Below, one piece after another: positions 8,837 through 17,977 of a stretch of 64,000 nucleotides of DNA. This DNA comes from Bradyrhizobium campsiandrae (lineage in GTDB: Bacteria; Pseudomonadota; Alphaproteobacteria; Rhizobiales; Xanthobacteraceae): contig NZ_JAANIH010000001.1 in NCBI RefSeq assembly GCF_014529705.1, positions 124,001 to 188,000 of the forward strand, in the 5' to 3' direction. The first letter of the stretch is position 1, and every line of letters begins with the position of its first letter. The notes under the pieces are model-generated. The model saw only the letters and a program-made list of their open reading frames with translations. It made no database searches and had not been told where the DNA came from. A program made the position numbers and the translations under genes.

Positions 8837-11059
8837 TCAGCCTCCTCCGAAGGTCCCCGTCCGGCATACGCGATTGAGGTCGTCCCGGAACACCGGCGCG
8901 CGGACAAACTCGTTGCAGGGAACGGGACGCCCGAACAGATATCCTTGTGCGAAATCGATTCCCAGCGCGCGAACGTCCTCGAACTGAGATTCCGTTTCTA
9001 TTCCCTCCGCGGTGACGCTGATGCCCAGTCCCTTCGCCAGCACCACCGCCGACGCGATCACCGCCGCGCACTCGCGACTTTGCAGGCCCTGTATGAAGGA
9101 CTTGTCGATCTTGATTTTGTCGAACGGAAAGTTGGTCAGATAGCTCGCCGATGAAAATCCTGTGCCGAAATCGTCCAGCACGAGCGTGGCGCCCATCGCT
9201 TTCAATCGCCGAAACGTCTGGAGTTGCTCGGATTGCTGCTCCAGCAGCACCGTTTCGGTGACCTCGATCTGCAGGCGCTGCGGATTCAGGCCGGATCGAA
9301 GCAGCGCCCTCATGACGACATCGAACAGATTGCCACGCTTGAACTGGGTCGCGGAGACGTTGACCGCGAGTTGGACGCTGGGCGGCCAGGACACCGCGTC
9401 CAGGCAGGCCTGCTCAATGATCCATTCGCTGAGGGGCTGAATGAGCCCCGTGCGCTCGGCCAGGGCAATGAACCGATCCGGCGCCACGAGACCACGGACG
9501 GGGTGACGCCACCGCACGAGCGCTTCAGCCGTATGCACAGAACGGGTTCCGACATCGAGAATGGGCTGGTAGTGCAGCTCGAATTCCCGGGCAGTGATCG
9601 CGTGACGCAACTCCGCTTCCAGCGCCTTCTCGCCCTTGACCGCGTCGAGCATCGCCGGCCGATAGAGGCGGTAGCCATCGCGTCCGGCAGCCTTGACCTC
9701 ATAAAGTGCAAGATCAGCCTTTTTCAGCAGATCCGCCGGGTTCGAGCCGTGCTCCGGACCGACCGCGATCCCGACGCTGGCACCGACATCGAGCTGATGC
9801 CCTTCGATCTCGAACGGTTCGGCAATCGCCGCGACGATCCGGCGACCGATATCCAGGGCGGACTCGCCGACGTCATCGTCTGCTCGCCGGATCATGGCAA
9901 ACTCATCGCCTCCCAATCGGGCGACGAGGTCCCGATCCGACGCAAGCGATCGGAGGCGCGAGGCGACCTCCTTGAGCAGATTGTCGCCGGCTTCATGCCC
10001 GAACGTGTCATTGACGTGCTTGAATCCGTCAAGATCGATCAAATAGACGCCCAAGCCGCCCGATTGCCTCTCTGGACCGCAATCATTTCGCGCCTGATCC
10101 AACAACGCGCGCCGGTTCAGAAGGCCGGTCAGGGAATCGTGAGTGGCTGCGAAGGAGAGTTGCGCTTCGGCTTCCTTCCTCGCCGTAATGTCGACCCGGA
10201 TGGCCATGTAGGCGACCGGCCTGCCGTCCGGGCCGAGCTGCGGCGTGATCACGGTGTCCACCCAGTACAGCTTTCCGGACTTGGCTCGATTGCAGAGTTC
10301 GCCGCGCCAGACATGCCCGCTCGCCAGGCAACGATACATGTCGCGGAACAACTCCTTGGGGTGAGCGCCGGATTTCAGCAGACGATGATTTTGCCCGATG
10401 AGTTCGTCGCGTGAATAGCCGCTGATCGTGCAAAAATTGTCGTTGGCATAATTGATGATGCCCCTAACATCCGTGATCGCGACGATCACGGCCTGGTCGA
10501 TCGCATACTGCTTCTCGATCAGCGCCTGCATCGCTTCATCGGCCTCGCTCTCGGCCAGCCGTTCGCCGGTGACGTCACGATGGACCTCGACCAGGCCGCC
10601 GCAGGCCATCGGATGCTGCGAGATCGAAATGAACCTGCCGTCGCGGAGTTCGTCAACTGACCGCAGCGCCTCCGCGGCGCCGACCTCACCGGTGACTTCG
10701 ATGACACGTTCCGAAAGCCCATGCGCGGCCTTCCTGGTTTCGACGATTTGATTCATCCGCGTTCCCGGTTTGACGTCGGCGCCCGTCAAACCGTACATGC
10801 CGGCGAACTGCTCGTTGCTTGCGATCACCCGCATATCCGGCGCGAACACGCAAAGACCAACCGGAACGCTCTCGATCGCCCGCTTGAGAAGGTTTGCATC
10901 ATCGGTGTAGCGCAGCCATGCCAAGGCCAGGAGAAGTCCACTGGACAAGAACATGACATAGCCGGCCCAGGCATCCGCGCCGATCTGCAGGACCATCACC
11001 GCGGCAACCAGCAGGACAACACCACCGCCGATTTTTGCCGAACGATTCAATGAGCACAT
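8837..11059 (-). CDS. PAS-GGDEF-EAL cyclic-di-GMP protein
   Basis: 740-residue inner-membrane protein. Two N-terminal membrane helices (about 12-48) are followed by a PAS domain (55-165), a second PAS with PAC (185-295), GGDEF (300-465) and EAL (480-735). The cyclase signature GGDEF is intact at 383-387. The inhibitory RxxD site lacks its Arg (SDRD). The phosphodiesterase domain keeps AEALVRW, NVSATQF, EVTET, DDFGTGFSS, KIDKSFI and AEGIET, so it should be active. It converges with the Crp/Fnr gene. The start has a GGGAGG ribosome site. Confidence 0.94.
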   Translation of the reverse strand: MCSLNRSAKIGGGVVLLVAAVMVLQIGADAWAGYVMFLSSGLLLALAWLRYTDDANLLKRAIESVPVGLCVFAPDMRVIASNEQFAGMYGLTGADVKPGTRMNQIVETRKAAHGLSERVIEVTGEVGAAEALRSVDELRDGRFISISQHPMACGGLVEVHRDVTGERLAESEADEAMQALIEKQYAIDQAVIVAITDVRGIINYANDNFCTISGYSRDELIGQNHRLLKSGAHPKELFRDMYRCLASGHVWRGELCNRAKSGKLYWVDTVITPQLGPDGRPVAYMAIRVDITARKEAEAQLSFAATHDSLTGLLNRRALLDQARNDCGPERQSGGLGVYLIDLDGFKHVNDTFGHEAGDNLLKEVASRLRSLASDRDLVARLGGDEFAMIRRADDDVGESALDIGRRIVAAIAEPFEIEGHQLDVGASVGIAVGPEHGSNPADLLKKADLALYEVKAAGRDGYRLYRPAMLDAVKGEKALEAELRHAITAREFELHYQPILDVGTRSVHTAEALVRWRHPVRGLVAPDRFIALAERTGLIQPLSEWIIEQACLDAVSWPPSVQLAVNVSATQFKRGNLFDVVMRALLRSGLNPQRLQIEVTETVLLEQQSEQLQTFRRLKAMGATLVLDDFGTGFSSASYLTNFPFDKIKIDKSFIQGLQSRECAAVIASAVVLAKGLGISVTAEGIETESQFEDVRALGIDFAQGYLFGRPVPCNEFVRAPVFRDDLNRVCRTGTFGGG

Positions 11060-11261
11060 CAGAGCTCCCTCCCCAGGCCCGATGCGAACACTCAGCCGTC
11101 TAAAACGAACTTAAGATTGCGGCGATCGCCGCCGAACTCCGATGGCAAGCTTCGGTCGCGGTAAATGTTTGAATCGGCCGCTTAATCGGTGTTCTTAATC
11201 TGGATCAAGCACCGACATGCAGAAAGGCCCGACCGAACGAGAGTGAATCGTCGCCCCAGAC

Positions 11262-13169
11262 CTACGTGCACACCACCTCGTGCCGCATCACGAACGGCGC
11301 GAGCAGCGCATGCACCTCGCTGGCGACGACCTCGCGCTGGTCCGGCGGCAGGCCGGCAAGCGTCACGGTCGCAATCGAGCCGTGGCTGCCGTGGGCGCCG
11401 ACCTTCACCTTGCAGTCGATGCCGCGCTCGGTGAGCGGCGCCAGCACCCTGGTGAACACGCGCTGCGCCGCGTCCCAGCGCAGTTGCGGCTTGAACACCT
11501 TGCCGACCCCGGTCACCGGCATCGGATCAATCGCGATGACCTGCACCGGGACGGCCGCGCGCTCCGGCGTACGCTCGCGGACCCACGCTTCCAACTCGCC
11601 CGGCTCGACGGATGCGCCCGGCTTCAATTGTACATAGCCCACAGGCAACTCGCCGGCATAGGCATCGGGCTGGCCGACCACGGCGGCGAAGCCGACGGCG
11701 GGATGACGGAACATGATCTCCTCGATCGGCGCCGGGTCGATGTTGTGGCCGCCGCGAATGACGAGGTCCTTGGCGCGGCCCGTGATCCAGAGATAGCCGT
11801 CAGCGTCCAGCCGGCCGAGATCGCCGGAATTGACCCAGACCTTGTCGACAAAGGCACCCTTGTTGTGGGCGTCGTTGAGATAGCCGCCGAACACGCCGGG
11901 CCCGGCCATGATGACGACGCCGATCTCGTCCGCGTTGCAGTCGCGGACCAAATTGCCGTCGGCATCCAGCTGCACGATACGCACGCGGGAATAGGGCATG
12001 GGAAGGCCGACCGAGCCGAGCCGGATCGGCCGTGACGGATAGGCGAGCGTATGCACGCTCGAGGTCTCGGTCATGCCATAGACCTCGACCACCGGAAGCT
12101 TGAGCTTGTCCTGGATGGCCGAGCCGACGGCGACGGGGATCGCCGAGCCGCCGCCGGCTGCGTATTTCAAGCTGGAGATGTCGGCATTCTCAGTCGGCAC
12201 CGCGAGCGTTGCGGCCAGCACCGTCGGCACGCTCGACAGCGCCTCCGGCTTGAAGCGCTCGACCAGCCCCCAGATGTTCTTCACCGCATTCGGATTGCGC
12301 CAGCCGCTCGGCGACAGCACGACCAGCGAGCCGCCGCTCGATAGCGTCAGCAGCACCTGGGTCAGCGATCCGCCGACGTGGAACAGCGGCATGCCGAACA
12401 GCATGTTGGCGCCGGGCTTGGACTTCAACAGCAAATTGAGCGCCCAGGCCTGATAGACTTGGTTGGCGTGGGTGTGTCGGACCAGTTTCGGCGTGCCGGT
12501 GGTGCCGCCGGTGTGGAAATAGGCGGCGATGTCACCACCCGAAATCTGGCGCCCGCTGACGAGCCGATCGGACGGCTGCTGCTTGATCAAATCGTTGAAC
12601 GCGAAAACGCCGTTCGCGGGATCGCCGCCGCCAGCCACCTGCACGATCGCCTTCAGCTGCTTGAGCGAGGGGCGGATCTGCTCGACCTTCTGCCAGATGT
12701 CGGTCCCCGGCAGCGGCCCGAGCGCCACCAGGATTTTCGTATTCGCCGCTTCCAGGATTTCCGCGATCTGGTGCGGCTCGAGCAGCGGATTGACGGGGTT
12801 GGCGATGCCGGCGGCCTCGGCACCGAACAGCGTCACGAAGGCATCGGGCAGCAGCGGCAGCATGAAGGAGATGACGTCGCCCTTGTCCGCGCCGAGCGCG
12901 TGAAACATGTTGGCGGCCTGCGTGACGCGCGCGATGAAATCGCGGTAGGTCACGACGAGCGGCGTATCGGCCGGATCGGCATTTTGCAGAAACTGAATCG
13001 CCGCCGCGTCGGGGTTGCGCGCGGCGCCGAGCTTGATGGCATCGTAGGTGCTCTCGGCCGCGACCCGATCGGCATAAGGGACCTGCTCAAAGGCCCGGAC
13101 GTCCGCGTCCGTCGCCAGGTCCGGATAATCATTGCCGATAAATCGATCGAGTGCGTGAATGCCCGCCAT
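11262..13169 (-). CDS. Acyl-CoA synthetase (AMP-forming)
   Basis: 635-residue member of the ANL superfamily that activates a carboxylic acid to its CoA thioester through an acyl-AMP. The P-loop-like motif is YFHTGGTTGTPKLV, the A5 motif is EVYGMTETSS, the hinge region is GRAKDLVIRGGHNIDP, and the C-terminal catalytic Lys lies in TGVGKVFKPQ. The start chosen (MAGIHALDRF) has GGAGG about 10 bases upstream; an upstream in-frame ATG lacks one. It is close to the fadD-like or caiC-like synthetases of rhizobia. The acid used is not predictable. It stands alone, divergent from the SecD-like gene. Confidence 0.93.
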   Translation of the reverse strand: MAGIHALDRFIGNDYPDLATDADVRAFEQVPYADRVAAESTYDAIKLGAARNPDAAAIQFLQNADPADTPLVVTYRDFIARVTQAANMFHALGADKGDVISFMLPLLPDAFVTLFGAEAAGIANPVNPLLEPHQIAEILEAANTKILVALGPLPGTDIWQKVEQIRPSLKQLKAIVQVAGGGDPANGVFAFNDLIKQQPSDRLVSGRQISGGDIAAYFHTGGTTGTPKLVRHTHANQVYQAWALNLLLKSKPGANMLFGMPLFHVGGSLTQVLLTLSSGGSLVVLSPSGWRNPNAVKNIWGLVERFKPEALSSVPTVLAATLAVPTENADISSLKYAAGGGSAIPVAVGSAIQDKLKLPVVEVYGMTETSSVHTLAYPSRPIRLGSVGLPMPYSRVRIVQLDADGNLVRDCNADEIGVVIMAGPGVFGGYLNDAHNKGAFVDKVWVNSGDLGRLDADGYLWITGRAKDLVIRGGHNIDPAPIEEIMFRHPAVGFAAVVGQPDAYAGELPVGYVQLKPGASVEPGELEAWVRERTPERAAVPVQVIAIDPMPVTGVGKVFKPQLRWDAAQRVFTRVLAPLTERGIDCKVKVGAHGSHGSIATVTLAGLPPDQREVVASEVHALLAPFVMRHEVVCT

Positions 13170-13418
13170 GGAATACCGTCCTCCCTCAGCTGTCGTCCCT
13201 CGCCGCCTGTCTTTTTGACGTTTGGTGCGGCGGGCCCTCGACCGATTGGCCGGTCGAGCGGAACCACAATGATGGATGATTTGGCGTTCGTCCATTGCCC
13301 ATCGGCTGCGGCGATAAACCTCGCCTGAGAGGCTTTTGAACCTCCCCGCCCGATCCGGGTACCAAGAACTGACATTGAACTCGTCTGCCAGCGTCCTGCC
13401 GCAAGACTCGAGGTGATG

Positions 13419-14510
13419 ATGACCAGGCCCCCGCGGAATCGCGCTACACGGCTCATCCTCGCCTTCACCATGGCGGCGACGATCGCCTTGCCGCGCGCTG
13501 CGCTCGCCGAGGACCAGCTTGACAAGATGCGCGCCAAGATCGCGGCCTTCGTCGGCGACAAGATGGAGAAGCTGGGCGGATCACACATCGTCTACAAGGT
13601 GGACGGCGAGGCCCTGCGCGAGAGCGTCGTCACGGATCTGCGCGACGACGTCTACAAGATCCTGCACGACGGCCATATCGCCTTCTCCGGCCTTGCGATC
13701 CGCGAGGGCGGCGTCGAATTGAAGATCGCGGACGCCAAGGGCCGCGAGCAGCTCGCGCGCAAGCTCGCATCCGCCGCGGAGGGATTGCCGTCGCATGCCG
13801 TCGCCGTGACCGACGGCGGCGACGGGGCGGTCCGGCTCGCACTGAGCGATGCCGCATGCAGGGCGCGGCTGACCGAGCTGGTCGAGGACTCCATCGCCAT
13901 GATCGAGCAGCGCCTCAAGGATGCCGACGTCAAGCTCGTCAGTGCCGTCCCTGACGGGACTGACCGCATCCGCATCTTCCTGCCCGGGATGACCGATCCC
14001 GAGCGCATCACCGCGATCTTTGCCCGGAAGGTCAAGGTCAGCTTCCGCCAGGTCGATGCTTCGATGTCCGCGGAGCAGGCGCAATCCGGCGCGCCGCCCG
14101 AGGGGTCGGAAGTGCTGCTCGGCTTCAAGGACAAGCGGCCCTATCTGGTCGCCAAGGAAAGCTCAAAGGACAGCGCGCTCGACGGCGAAGACATCAGCTA
14201 TGCGGCGCCGGGCTTTGCGGCAGGTACCAAGGACCCCATCGCCCAGTTCCGCTTCAACGGGCGCGGCGCGCGGCGGTTCGCCCACCTCACCGAGGAGAAT
14301 GTCGGCAAAACCCTGGCCATCGTGCTCGACGACAAGGTGCTCTCCGCTCCCGTGATCCGCGAGCCCATCACCGGCGGCTACGTCCAGATCTCCGGCAATT
14401 TCACCCTCGAGGAGGCCAATAGCGTTGCCATGCTGCTGCGCGCCGGCACCCTCCCCGGCCACCTGACGCTCGTCGAGCAGCAGGTCATCCAGCCCGGCGC
14501 CAAGCCGTAG
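13419..14510 (+). CDS. Secreted SecD P1-domain protein without membrane domain
   Basis: About 363 residues. A signal peptide (RLILAFTMAATIALPRAALA) is followed by a region matching the periplasmic P1 domain of SecD. The last third is very close to SecD: GKTLAIVLDDKVLSAPVI, ISGNFTLEEANSVAMLLRAG and LTLVEQQVIQPG. The protein ends where the six SecD transmembrane helices would begin. It should therefore be a soluble periplasmic homologue and cannot itself use the proton gradient. GTG and ATG codons at 13413 and 13416 are alternative starts; GAGG fits 13419 best. Function unknown. Confidence 0.85.
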   Translation: MTRPPRNRATRLILAFTMAATIALPRAALAEDQLDKMRAKIAAFVGDKMEKLGGSHIVYKVDGEALRESVVTDLRDDVYKILHDGHIAFSGLAIREGGVELKIADAKGREQLARKLASAAEGLPSHAVAVTDGGDGAVRLALSDAACRARLTELVEDSIAMIEQRLKDADVKLVSAVPDGTDRIRIFLPGMTDPERITAIFARKVKVSFRQVDASMSAEQAQSGAPPEGSEVLLGFKDKRPYLVAKESSKDSALDGEDISYAAPGFAAGTKDPIAQFRFNGRGARRFAHLTEENVGKTLAIVLDDKVLSAPVIREPITGGYVQISGNFTLEEANSVAMLLRAGTLPGHLTLVEQQVIQPGAKP

Positions 14511-14768
14511 GAGTTGCTGGGCCGCCTTTTTTTGGCGCCGCCGCGCTTCGGACGCCAGGCTCTGCCTTGCGGCGCCAGGCCGAATCACGGTGCGCTCCGG
14601 GATCATGCGCCCAACCAACGGGCAATTGCCGAAACCACCGATCAGGCTAAAATTTGCCCCTTGCGGCAAGGCGACCGAAAGCTTCATTTCAAGCGGTCGT
14701 CATTCGATTTCGGCTATAGGTGCCGCGGATACCGACCAGGACTGAAGGCCTTACGCGGGGTTCGTACC

Positions 14769-15575
14769 ATGCCGTCCGGCAGCGCAGACATTTCCTCGAT
14801 CCTTGACCGCATTCTGGATGCGGCCACGGACAACCTCAGGATCGCAAAAATCCTGGTCCAGATGGGGCTCGATCCCAATAACGTCACCTGGGACGCGATC
14901 TTCAACCGGCTGCTGGAAATCTTCGTCCACAACATCACGCTTGCCAATATGTTCGCCGCGGTCGGCGCCGGCTTCTTCGTCGCCACGCTGCTGATGCGGA
15001 CGATGGTTCCCCTGCGCGTCGCCAACATGATCGGCTGCGCCTTCTTCGCCGTTTTCGGCGCGCTCTCGGCCAACGTCTCCACGTTCCTGCTCTATCTGCT
15101 GTTGCTCCCGATCAACGCTCTCCGCCTGCGGCAGATGCTCAAGCTGGTCAAGAAGGCGCGTCATGCCGCCGAAGGCGACATGTCGATCGAATGGCTCAAG
15201 CCGTTCATGGCCGAACGCAAATATCGCCGCGGCGACGTCCTGTTCCGGCTGGGCGATCCGGCCAAGGAGATGCTGCTCACGGTCACCGGCAAATTCCTGG
15301 TCAAGGAGATCGGCGTCGAGATTCTGCCCGGTGCTCTGATGGGAGAGTTCGGCTTCCTCACGCCGGACAACCGGCGCACCGGAACGATCGAATGCATCGA
15401 GGACGGTCAGGTGCTGACGATCACCTATGACCGGCTGCTCGAGATCTACTTCCAGGACCCGCAGTTCGGTTATTACTTCCTGGTGCTGACCAGCCAGCGC
15501 CTGCTGCAGAACATCGATCGCTTGCAGAAGCAGCTGGCCGCAGCGCGGGCGGCGACCACGAACAAGATCGCCTGA
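14769..15575 (+). CDS. Membrane protein with cyclic nucleotide-binding domain
   Basis: 268 residues. After about 55 polar residues come three closely packed hydrophobic segments (about 57-130: MFAAVGAGFFVATLLM, MIGCAFFAVFGAL, FLLYLLLLPINAL). Then comes a cytosolic cNMP-binding fold (about 150-250), with MGEFGFLTPDNRRTGTI in the position of the phosphate-binding cassette. There is no helix-turn-helix, so it is not a Crp-type regulator. The three-helix plus cNMP layout resembles Popeye-domain proteins. ATG at 14769 gives the natural start. It is not obviously in an operon. Confidence 0.82.
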   Translation: MPSGSADISSILDRILDAATDNLRIAKILVQMGLDPNNVTWDAIFNRLLEIFVHNITLANMFAAVGAGFFVATLLMRTMVPLRVANMIGCAFFAVFGALSANVSTFLLYLLLLPINALRLRQMLKLVKKARHAAEGDMSIEWLKPFMAERKYRRGDVLFRLGDPAKEMLLTVTGKFLVKEIGVEILPGALMGEFGFLTPDNRRTGTIECIEDGQVLTITYDRLLEIYFQDPQFGYYFLVLTSQRLLQNIDRLQKQLAAARAATTNKIA

Positions 15576-15582
15576 TCAGGGT

Positions 15583-16224
15583 TCAGCTGAGCAGCAACGC
15601 CATTCCGGGATCGCCCTTCTCCATCGCGCGGCGATAGGCGGGACGCGCACTGACGCGGCCGAGATATTTCACCACGTTCGGGCAGCGCTGGAGATCATAG
15701 GGCTGGAAATAGCGCATCGTGGTGAGCGTGAAGCCTGTCATGATATCAGCGGTCGTGAAAGTGCTGCCTGCCAGATATTCGGCATCGCGCACGCGTTCAT
15801 CGACAAGGTCGAAGGCACGGTCGACGCGCGCCCTGATGGCAATCAGCATCGGATTGTCATCAGCGAGCTTGAGCCGGTTCAGCAGCATCAGCCGGCCCAT
15901 GCCGGCCTGCAAGGTGCCGTTGGCGAAGTGAAACCAGTACAGGAACTGCGCAAAGTCCGGATCGCCCGCGCGAAGCACGAGGCGACCATTGCCATATTTG
16001 GCGATGATGTAGTCGACGATGGCGCCGGACTCGGCGAGCACGAGATCGCCGTCGGTAATGACGGGCGCCGATCCGATCGGATGCAGCGCCTTGTAGTCGG
16101 GAGGCGCCAGCATGGTGACGGAATCGCGCGCATAGCGCTTCAGCTCATAGGGGATCCCGAGCTCCTCGCAGAGCCAGACGATGCGTTCGGACTGCGATTT
16201 GCCGAGATGGTGGACGGTGAGCAT
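15583..16224 (-). CDS. Glutathione S-transferase family protein
   Basis: 213 residues with an N-terminal thioredoxin-like GST domain (about 1-80) and an all-helical C-terminal domain. The glutathione-binding cis-Pro and Ser are seen in GSAPVITDGDLVLAESGAI. It resembles the beta/theta-like group seen in rhizobia. The N-terminal catalytic residue is probably a Ser or Tyr in HLGKSQSERIVW. It converges with the cNMP-binding gene (7 bases between stops). Substrate unknown. Confidence 0.9.
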   Translation of the reverse strand: MLTVHHLGKSQSERIVWLCEELGIPYELKRYARDSVTMLAPPDYKALHPIGSAPVITDGDLVLAESGAIVDYIIAKYGNGRLVLRAGDPDFAQFLYWFHFANGTLQAGMGRLMLLNRLKLADDNPMLIAIRARVDRAFDLVDERVRDAEYLAGSTFTTADIMTGFTLTTMRYFQPYDLQRCPNVVKYLGRVSARPAYRRAMEKGDPGMALLLS

Positions 16225-16271
16225 GGCGCCTCCTGAAGAGATGAAGCAAAACTGGCGCTACATTCTACCCT

Positions 16272-16349
16272 GTCATTGCGAGCGCAGCGAAGCAATCCAG
16301 ACCTCCGCCGCGGAAAGACTCTGGATTGCTTCGCTGCGCTCGCAATGAC
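16272..16349. repeat. Perfect 29-bp inverted repeat element
   Basis: Arms of 29 bp (beginning GTCATTGCGAGCGCAGC and ending in its exact complement) flank a 20-base loop. It lies between the 3' end of the cytochrome b561 gene and the GST gene. The sequence is the common 'TCATTGCGAGCG...GCAATCCAG' intergenic palindrome of Bradyrhizobium and related genomes. Confidence 0.9.
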
Positions 16350-16386
16350 GGCGTGGTGGGAGCGCCCAAAACTACGCTCTCGTCCC

Positions 16387-16938
16387 CTAGCCCACCTCGT
16401 CTGTCACCATACGCGCCACGACGCGGTCGCGGCGGATGAAGTGGTGCCAGAGGGCTGCGACGACGTGGATCGCAATCAGCGCCAGCAGCACATAGGCGAG
16501 GAAGATGTGGCGGTCTTCGAAGGCATCCGCCGCCGCCTTGTCGGGTGAGGTGAATTGCGGCACGTGAAACAGGCCGAAGAAGTCGGAGTAGTTGGTGGCG
16601 CGCGCGCCGGAATGCGCCCAGCCCATCATGGCGACCAGGATCACCGCGAGGTAGAGCGCGCCATGGCTGACGCGGGCCGCGATCTTCTGCCAGGGCAAGG
16701 ACCCGGCCGGCAGCGCCGGCGTCGGGTTGATGGCGCGCCAGGCCAGGCGCAGCACCGTGAGCAGCAGGATCACATAGCCGATGTCGGCATGGATCGAGCG
16801 GTAGAAGAATTTGTCGGGGCGCGCCGGGATATGATTCATCCACCAGCCGAAGCCGATCATGCCGATGATGGCCAGCGCCAGGCCCCAGTGAAACCACCGG
16901 GCGACGCTGCCCCAGCCGTTGCTCGTGTTTCTGATCAT
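16387..16938 (-). CDS. Cytochrome b561 family protein
   Basis: 183-residue inner-membrane dihaem cytochrome with four transmembrane helices. Helix 1 holds a His ligand in RWFHWGLALAIIGM, helix 2 in SIHADIGYVILL, helix 3 in RVSHGALYLAVI, and helix 4 in LLALIAIHVVAALWHHF. The family accepts electrons from ubiquinol, and some members reduce superoxide or feed YceI-type proteins; no yceI is adjacent here. The start chosen (MIRNTSNGWGS) has GGGAG upstream; an earlier ATG has none. Confidence 0.92.
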   Translation of the reverse strand: MIRNTSNGWGSVARWFHWGLALAIIGMIGFGWWMNHIPARPDKFFYRSIHADIGYVILLLTVLRLAWRAINPTPALPAGSLPWQKIAARVSHGALYLAVILVAMMGWAHSGARATNYSDFFGLFHVPQFTSPDKAAADAFEDRHIFLAYVLLALIAIHVVAALWHHFIRRDRVVARMVTDEVG

Positions 16939-17105
16939 GTCGGCTCCCCAAAGTTCGCTTCTGCCCCAACCGCAGCGCAACACGGCTGATAGCGGGGACA
17001 GGCGGCAAACGCGAAATTGAATTGCTCCAAACTGGGCGCCGGCCGCCCCCGCCGCAAAACCGCCCCAAAAACCGAATGGTAACCATGAGGGCTTAAGGTA
17101 GCGAC

Positions 17106-17903
17106 GTGACCAATTCCCCGACGATCCTGGTATTCGATTCCGGCCTTGGCGGCCTCACCGTGCTGCGTGAGGTCGTGGCCGCGCGCCCGGACGCACATTT
17201 TACCTACGTCGCCGACGACGCCTTCTTCCCCTATGGCCATCACAGCGAGGACGAGATCATCGCCCGCGTCGTGCCGCTGATGGGGGAGCTGATCGGCACC
17301 CATGATCCTGACCTCGTCGTCATCGCCTGCAATACGGCGTCCACCCTGGTCCTATCGCATTTGCGGGCCGCTTATTCCGTGCCCTTCGTCGGTACGGTGC
17401 CGGCGATCAAGCCGGCCTGCGCCCGCTCGAAGAGCCGCCGCGTCTCGGTGCTCGGCACCAAGGGCACGGTGAAGCGTGAATACACCCACGCCTTGATCCG
17501 GGATTTCGCGCAAGGCTGCGAGGTCACGCTGGTCGGCTCGCCGGAACTGGCCTCGCTCGCTGAACGCGAGCTCGGCGGCCATGAGATCAGCGACGGCGAC
17601 ATCCTCGCCGAGCTGGCGCCCTGCTTCGTCGGCGATGCTGCGGATCCGGGCGCGCGCACCGACACGGTGGTGCTCGCCTGCACACATTATCCGCTGCTGC
17701 TCGACCGGTTGAAAAAGCTCGCGCCCTGGCCGGTGGACTGGATCGATCCGGCGCCGGCCATCGCCCGCCGCGTCTCCGATCTGCTAGGCGCAGGCGTTGG
17801 TGGCGTCGCGCAATCCGGCGCCGAGATGATTTTCACGTCGAACCGCGCGCATGGCCTCAGCGCCACGCTGACGCCGTTCTTCGGCGGACGTGCCGTCGCC
17901 TGA
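17106..17903 (+). CDS. murI: Glutamate racemase
   Basis: 265-residue cofactor-independent racemase that makes D-glutamate for peptidoglycan. The first catalytic Cys is in VIACNTAST and the second in LACTHYPLL, and the N-terminal motif is [12 protein letters not shown]. It starts at GTG with AAGG 7 bases upstream. It stands singly, 74 bases before an unrelated aldolase gene. Confidence 0.96.
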   Translation: MTNSPTILVFDSGLGGLTVLREVVAARPDAHFTYVADDAFFPYGHHSEDEIIARVVPLMGELIGTHDPDLVVIACNTASTLVLSHLRAAYSVPFVGTVPAIKPACARSKSRRVSVLGTKGTVKREYTHALIRDFAQGCEVTLVGSPELASLAERELGGHEISDGDILAELAPCFVGDAADPGARTDTVVLACTHYPLLLDRLKKLAPWPVDWIDPAPAIARRVSDLLGAGVGGVAQSGAEMIFTSNRAHGLSATLTPFFGGRAVA

Positions 17904-17977
17904 CTTTTCGCGGCCACGGCGCGCTGCTAGGCTTTGCGCATCATCATCCCGCGCAAGGTCATTCCAAGGTCATTTCC

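Noticed and set aside
13258..13290. GGAAC with downstream CGTT near the acyl-CoA synthetase
   Set aside because: Spacing is 20 bases, too long for an EcfG promoter, and no suitably placed gene start follows.
14497..14541. GGCGCCAA...T7-GGCGCC as terminator of the SecD-like gene
   Set aside because: The loop would be about 30 bases and the T run lies inside rather than after the stem.
16272..16349. Perfect inverted repeat as insertion-sequence ends or attachment site
   Set aside because: No transposase or target duplication; it matches the short intergenic palindrome type seen elsewhere in Bradyrhizobium.
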